Source of the DNA: CAIYXV01 sp035506255
Lineage (GTDB): Bacteria; Margulisbacteria; WOR-1; XYC2-FULL-46-14; WPAF01
DNA length: 6,960 nt
Direction of reading: 5' to 3'
Assembly (NCBI GenBank): GCA_035506255.1
Contig: DATJPS010000058.1
Coordinates: forward strand, 1-6,960
The notes beneath the pieces are model-generated. The model did no database searches. It saw only the letters and a list, made by a program, of their open reading frames with translations, and was not told the DNA's origin. This document shows, piece after piece, positions 4,730 through 6,960 of this stretch (positions within the stretch are counted from its first letter, which is position 1; the number at the start of each line of letters is the position of its first letter). Made by a program: the position numbers and the translations under genes.

Positions 4730-5641
4730 ATGAGCATTATATCTCCGATCATCAGTTCCGCGGTCAACCTGGAAGCCGGGTTCCCCGCCCCCTCTGAACG
4801 GGAAAAAGTAAACAAGCTTATTGAAAAATACCGCAATATATTGCGGAAATTCCCCGGCCGCTCCGACAGTGGCGAGATCAAGTTCGGGCTGGCCGATCTC
4901 TATGTAGGCCGCGGCGATCCCGGAGATTACGACAAAGCGCGGGTCTTCTACGAGGATATACTGAAAACTTCTTCCTCCCCTTACCTCCGTGCCCGGGCGC
5001 AGGTGGGCAAAGCCGAACTGGCAGTGCCGGGGATAAAGAAAACGGACGTCCAGGCGGCGATCGATCTCTGCCTGACCGCACGCAAGAACATCGGCGGGGA
5101 TGTTTCCGACTTCTTCGTGGCGAAAACCTTCATCATCGAAGCTGACCTGCGGCTGGTGCGCGACGAAAAGGGCGACCACGACCAGGCGATGAAATTGCAT
5201 GAGAAACTGATAAAGGAAAGGAAATCGAACTGGTACTTCCGCGCCCGCGCCCAGCTGGGCAAGGCCGAACTGATCCTTTATCATTTCCCCAAACGGCTCA
5301 GCGAGGCGATAACGCTCTGTGGAAAATCGTCGAACTTGCTCAGGGAGCGTCCGGGAGATTACTTTTCCGTGAAAGTTAAAATTATCGAGGCCGAACTGCG
5401 CATCCGCCGAGCCAAAGGGAACGATTTCAAGGTGGCGGAAAAGCTTTTGAAAGATGTCGTTACGCTCAAGCACACCTATCAGGACCTGATGGGACGGGCC
5501 AAGGCCGATCTGGCCGAGATATCCAAGCATCCGCAGGCGAGTAAATTGCTCAACGAACTGCATCAGATGGAAGGGGTCGACCCCTATCTTTCGGAAAAGA
5601 TCCAGCAGATCGAAAATAAGATAAAAAGCTCCTCCAGATAG
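4730..5641 (+). CDS. TPR-like helical repeat protein, unknown role
   Basis: A 303-residue soluble protein with no signal peptide or membrane segment. It is built from three copies of an approximately 83-residue unit, each made of two helical hairpins. One hairpin type starts at about 48, 128 and 211 (e.g. FFVAKTFIIEADLRL...GDHDQAMKL and YFSVKVKIIEAELRI...NDFKVAEKL); the other starts at about 85, 169 and 250 (YLRARAQVGKAEL, YFRARAQLGKAEL, and a decayed GRAKADLAEI). The Ala, Leu and Gly spacing fits tetratricopeptide repeats, which usually serve as protein-binding scaffolds. Residues 1-45 are a separate helical start and the last 15 are a charged helix. It is followed after 86 bp by a nucleotidyltransferase gene on the same strand, so the two may work together; this rests on position only. 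I do not recognise a specific family. Confidence 0.85.
   Translation: MSIISPIISSAVNLEAGFPAPSEREKVNKLIEKYRNILRKFPGRSDSGEIKFGLADLYVGRGDPGDYDKARVFYEDILKTSSSPYLRARAQVGKAELAVPGIKKTDVQAAIDLCLTARKNIGGDVSDFFVAKTFIIEADLRLVRDEKGDHDQAMKLHEKLIKERKSNWYFRARAQLGKAELILYHFPKRLSEAITLCGKSSNLLRERPGDYFSVKVKIIEAELRIRRAKGNDFKVAEKLLKDVVTLKHTYQDLMGRAKADLAEISKHPQASKLLNELHQMEGVDPYLSEKIQQIENKIKSSSR
4982..5020 (+). repeat. In-gene repeat unit, copy 1
   Basis: This stretch encodes YLRARAQVGKAEL and matches 5234-5272, 252 bp downstream (84 codons), at 33 of 39 bases; five of the six differences are at third codon positions or otherwise conservative in effect. It is direct DNA evidence that the TPR-like protein grew by in-frame duplication. 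Confidence 0.75.
5234..5272 (+). repeat. In-gene repeat unit, copy 2
   Basis: Encodes YFRARAQLGKAEL; partner of 4982-5020. The third copy, around 5477-5515, is recognisable only at protein level. Confidence 0.75.
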
Positions 5642-5706
5642 CCTTTCGGCCCCCGCACTCCCGCCGTCTGAAATTCCACCCCGTTTTTGACGATATATAT
5701 GCAGAG

Positions 5707-5720
5707 AGGAGTGTGACTCC
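5707..5720 (+). promoter_or_regulatory. Ribosome-site hairpin before the nucleotidyltransferase gene
   Basis: AGGAG at 5707-5711 is the only strong ribosome site before the ATG at 5728, but the gap is 16 nt, which is too long for good use. The same bases form a hairpin: GGAGT (5708-5712), loop GTG, ACTCC (5716-5720). The rest of the 5642-5727 gap has no convincing promoter (TTGACG at 5687-5692 lacks a -10 at normal distance) or terminator. Confidence 0.4.
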
Positions 5721-5727
5721 CTAAATC

Positions 5728-6930
5728 ATGGTAACTACGCCCAGTTTGATCGGTGAAATTAACCGCCCGCCGGCCGAATTCAGGAACGGCGTCCGCAATG
5801 CGTTCTTCAGCGATCACCCGATCGCGGCCAGAAAGCTCGAGCACAATTACGGCCAGCTGATGTCGGGGAGCGGCGACGCGGTCCGGTCGGCCTCCGATTC
5901 GCTCAGCGCGGTCCTTGCCCTGCGCGACTTCCATTTCCGCAACCTTCTCCGCATTTCCGACCTTTACAAGAAAAGCTCTGACCCGGTACTCGTCGCTTCC
6001 CAGCTCGCGGACCTCCGGAAGACCCTTGCCGTCCAGGCTTTTCGGCTGGCGGCCTCCGAGAACCCCGGCAATTACGCGCTGGCCATCGGCGGCAGCGCCA
6101 CCAAGGGAGACCATACCGTTCTCACCGACATCGACTCGGTAGTGATCGCGGCTAAGGACGAGGACCGCGAAGCGGCACTGCGGGTACAGGAGCTGATGGT
6201 AAAGATCCTCGATTCGACCTATGTCGAGAGCGATGACGTGATGCCGTTCCATTTTGCCTGCCTGCCGGTCGATAAGCTCGCGGCAAAGTTCCCGCTGGTG
6301 AAAAAATCCGAGCTTACCGATCCCTTCCAGCGGTCGATGTGGTTGAGCAACGGCTCGTTTTTCCGCTTCCTGATGGACCTCCAGGTGGTCGACTCGCGGG
6401 GGAAGGAAAAGACATCGTTCTACGCCCACCGATTGGACGAAATGCGGGAAAAGGTCAATTACCAGAATCACGAAGCGATGCTCGAGCTGTGCGGCGAATC
6501 GTTCGCGGAAAGAACGGAAGAGAAAGAGAGTCGTGGCCCCTCCCATCCAAGGCCGTTCGATATCAAAAACGAAGCGCTCCGCCCGTTCTATTACGCGCTC
6601 TACGCCGCGCGGGCCCGCTATGGGATCAAGACCCCTTCACCATGGAAAGCCGTGGCCGAGTTGACGGGGCTGGGCATACTATCGGAAAAAGAAAAGGAAG
6701 CGATTGAGCTCGCCATTCGCTTCCTCCTCGACCTCCGGCACCTGATCGGCTTTTCGATAATCCATGCCAAGGATTCGAAAACCCTTTCTGATGAAGCGGT
6801 ACGGGCGATCGCTTATTCTAGAGGGATATCGGATGAGGAGGTCGTGGAAAAAGCGCAGGCCGCCGCCGCCACGCTCCGCGCCGCCGCCACAAAGATCCTA
6901 ACGCAGCTCCGAGCCGAATCATCCAAATAG
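5728..6930 (+). CDS. Stand-alone GlnE/GlnD/DUF294-type nucleotidyltransferase
   Basis: A 400-residue cytosolic protein. Residues 60-110 form a helical lead (LRDFHFRNLLRISDLY, later LADLRKTLAVQAFRLA) that resembles the helices before the catalytic domain in GlnE. The catalytic core has G122-S123 and D134-I-D136 in GGSATKGDHTVLTDIDSVV, the G-S...D-x-D pattern of the polymerase-beta nucleotidyltransferase fold. WLSNGSFFRFLMDLQVVDSRG (205-225) matches the segment that closes this domain in DUF294 proteins. Residues 277-340 (FDIKNEALRPFYYAL, then GILSEKEKEAIELAIRFLLDLRH) match the conserved helical domain following it in GlnD, GlnE and DUF294 proteins. It lacks the HD and ACT domains of GlnD, the second half of GlnE, and the CBS or cyclic-nucleotide domains common with DUF294. 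Family knowledge suggests transfer of AMP or UMP to a protein, but the target is unknown; the preceding TPR-like protein is a candidate by position only. An in-frame TAA at 5722 fixes the start at or after 5728. Confidence 0.88.
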   Translation: MVTTPSLIGEINRPPAEFRNGVRNAFFSDHPIAARKLEHNYGQLMSGSGDAVRSASDSLSAVLALRDFHFRNLLRISDLYKKSSDPVLVASQLADLRKTLAVQAFRLAASENPGNYALAIGGSATKGDHTVLTDIDSVVIAAKDEDREAALRVQELMVKILDSTYVESDDVMPFHFACLPVDKLAAKFPLVKKSELTDPFQRSMWLSNGSFFRFLMDLQVVDSRGKEKTSFYAHRLDEMREKVNYQNHEAMLELCGESFAERTEEKESRGPSHPRPFDIKNEALRPFYYALYAARARYGIKTPSPWKAVAELTGLGILSEKEKEAIELAIRFLLDLRHLIGFSIIHAKDSKTLSDEAVRAIAYSRGISDEEVVEKAQAAAATLRAAATKILTQLRAESSK

Positions 6931-6960
6931 CCCGGTTTCGGAAATCGTCCGGTTTATGTT

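Noticed and set aside
4690..4881. N-terminal extension of rnc to a start at 4881
   Set aside because: The added 60-odd residues do not resemble RNase III, run through the promoter pair and overlap the first 150 bases of the TPR gene on the other strand; the family normally begins close to residue 1 of the 4680 start.
4715..5563. Long open frame on the minus strand opposite the TPR gene (282 codons)
   Set aside because: It is a shadow of the plus-strand gene, which has clear protein repeats, a promoter and a natural start; the antisense product shows no family motif.
5584..6546. Long open frame on the minus strand opposite the nucleotidyltransferase gene (320 codons)
   Set aside because: The plus strand carries conserved catalytic motifs; the antisense frame is a by-product of GC-rich codon use.
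6931..6953. CCGG...CCGG repeat after the last gene as a terminator
   Set aside because: The arms give only a four-base stem with a mismatched interior and no run of T; the remaining bases to the window end show nothing else.

Overview
The window is a piece of a bacterial chromosome with seven protein genes on two strands and no RNA genes, insertion sequences or CRISPR arrays. It has housekeeping genes, rnc (ribonuclease III) and pyrC (class I dihydroorotase), beside a run of secreted fibre-like proteins and two genes of unknown role. The secreted 'VGIGTT' fibre proteins, the GlnE/GlnD-like nucleotidyltransferase and the good sigma70-type promoters would fit an uncultured bacterium of a candidate phylum such as Margulisbacteria/Saganbacteria (WOR-1). 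That placement is a weak inference from general resemblance, not from a marker gene.

Positions 1-2537 (minus strand) hold three tandem paralogues. Each begins with a secretion signal followed by the same mature start (ANVxVxLDSxxG, then an IDSxG motif), and each then differs. The first transcribed (1236-2537) is complete: a shaft with three VGxGTT-type repeats and a C-terminal domain resembling the self-cleaving Peptidase_G2/IMC domain of phage tail spikes. The second (881-1164) is only the N-terminal module fused to a coiled coil, and its signal peptide is out of frame by one base in a run of A. The third (1-776) is a Gly/Tyr-rich shaft that leaves the window at the left edge. They look like a family of surface or secreted trimeric fibres, not a complete phage module.

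Positions 2648-4680 (minus strand) hold rnc followed by pyrC, overlapping by 13 bp and presumably co-transcribed. Positions 4730-6930 (plus strand) hold a TPR-like repeat protein made of three copies of an approximately 83-residue unit, then a stand-alone GlnE/GlnD/DUF294-type nucleotidyltransferase. These two probably form a small transcription unit whose function I cannot name.

The 40-50 bp between rnc and the TPR gene is the most striking regulatory stretch. It holds two good sigma70-like promoters on opposite strands, each with a 17-bp spacer, interleaved so that polymerase could occupy only one at a time, with a TATAC-TTC-GTATA dyad in the middle. The rnc -10 box touches the first possible start codon, so rnc may be made from a leaderless message.
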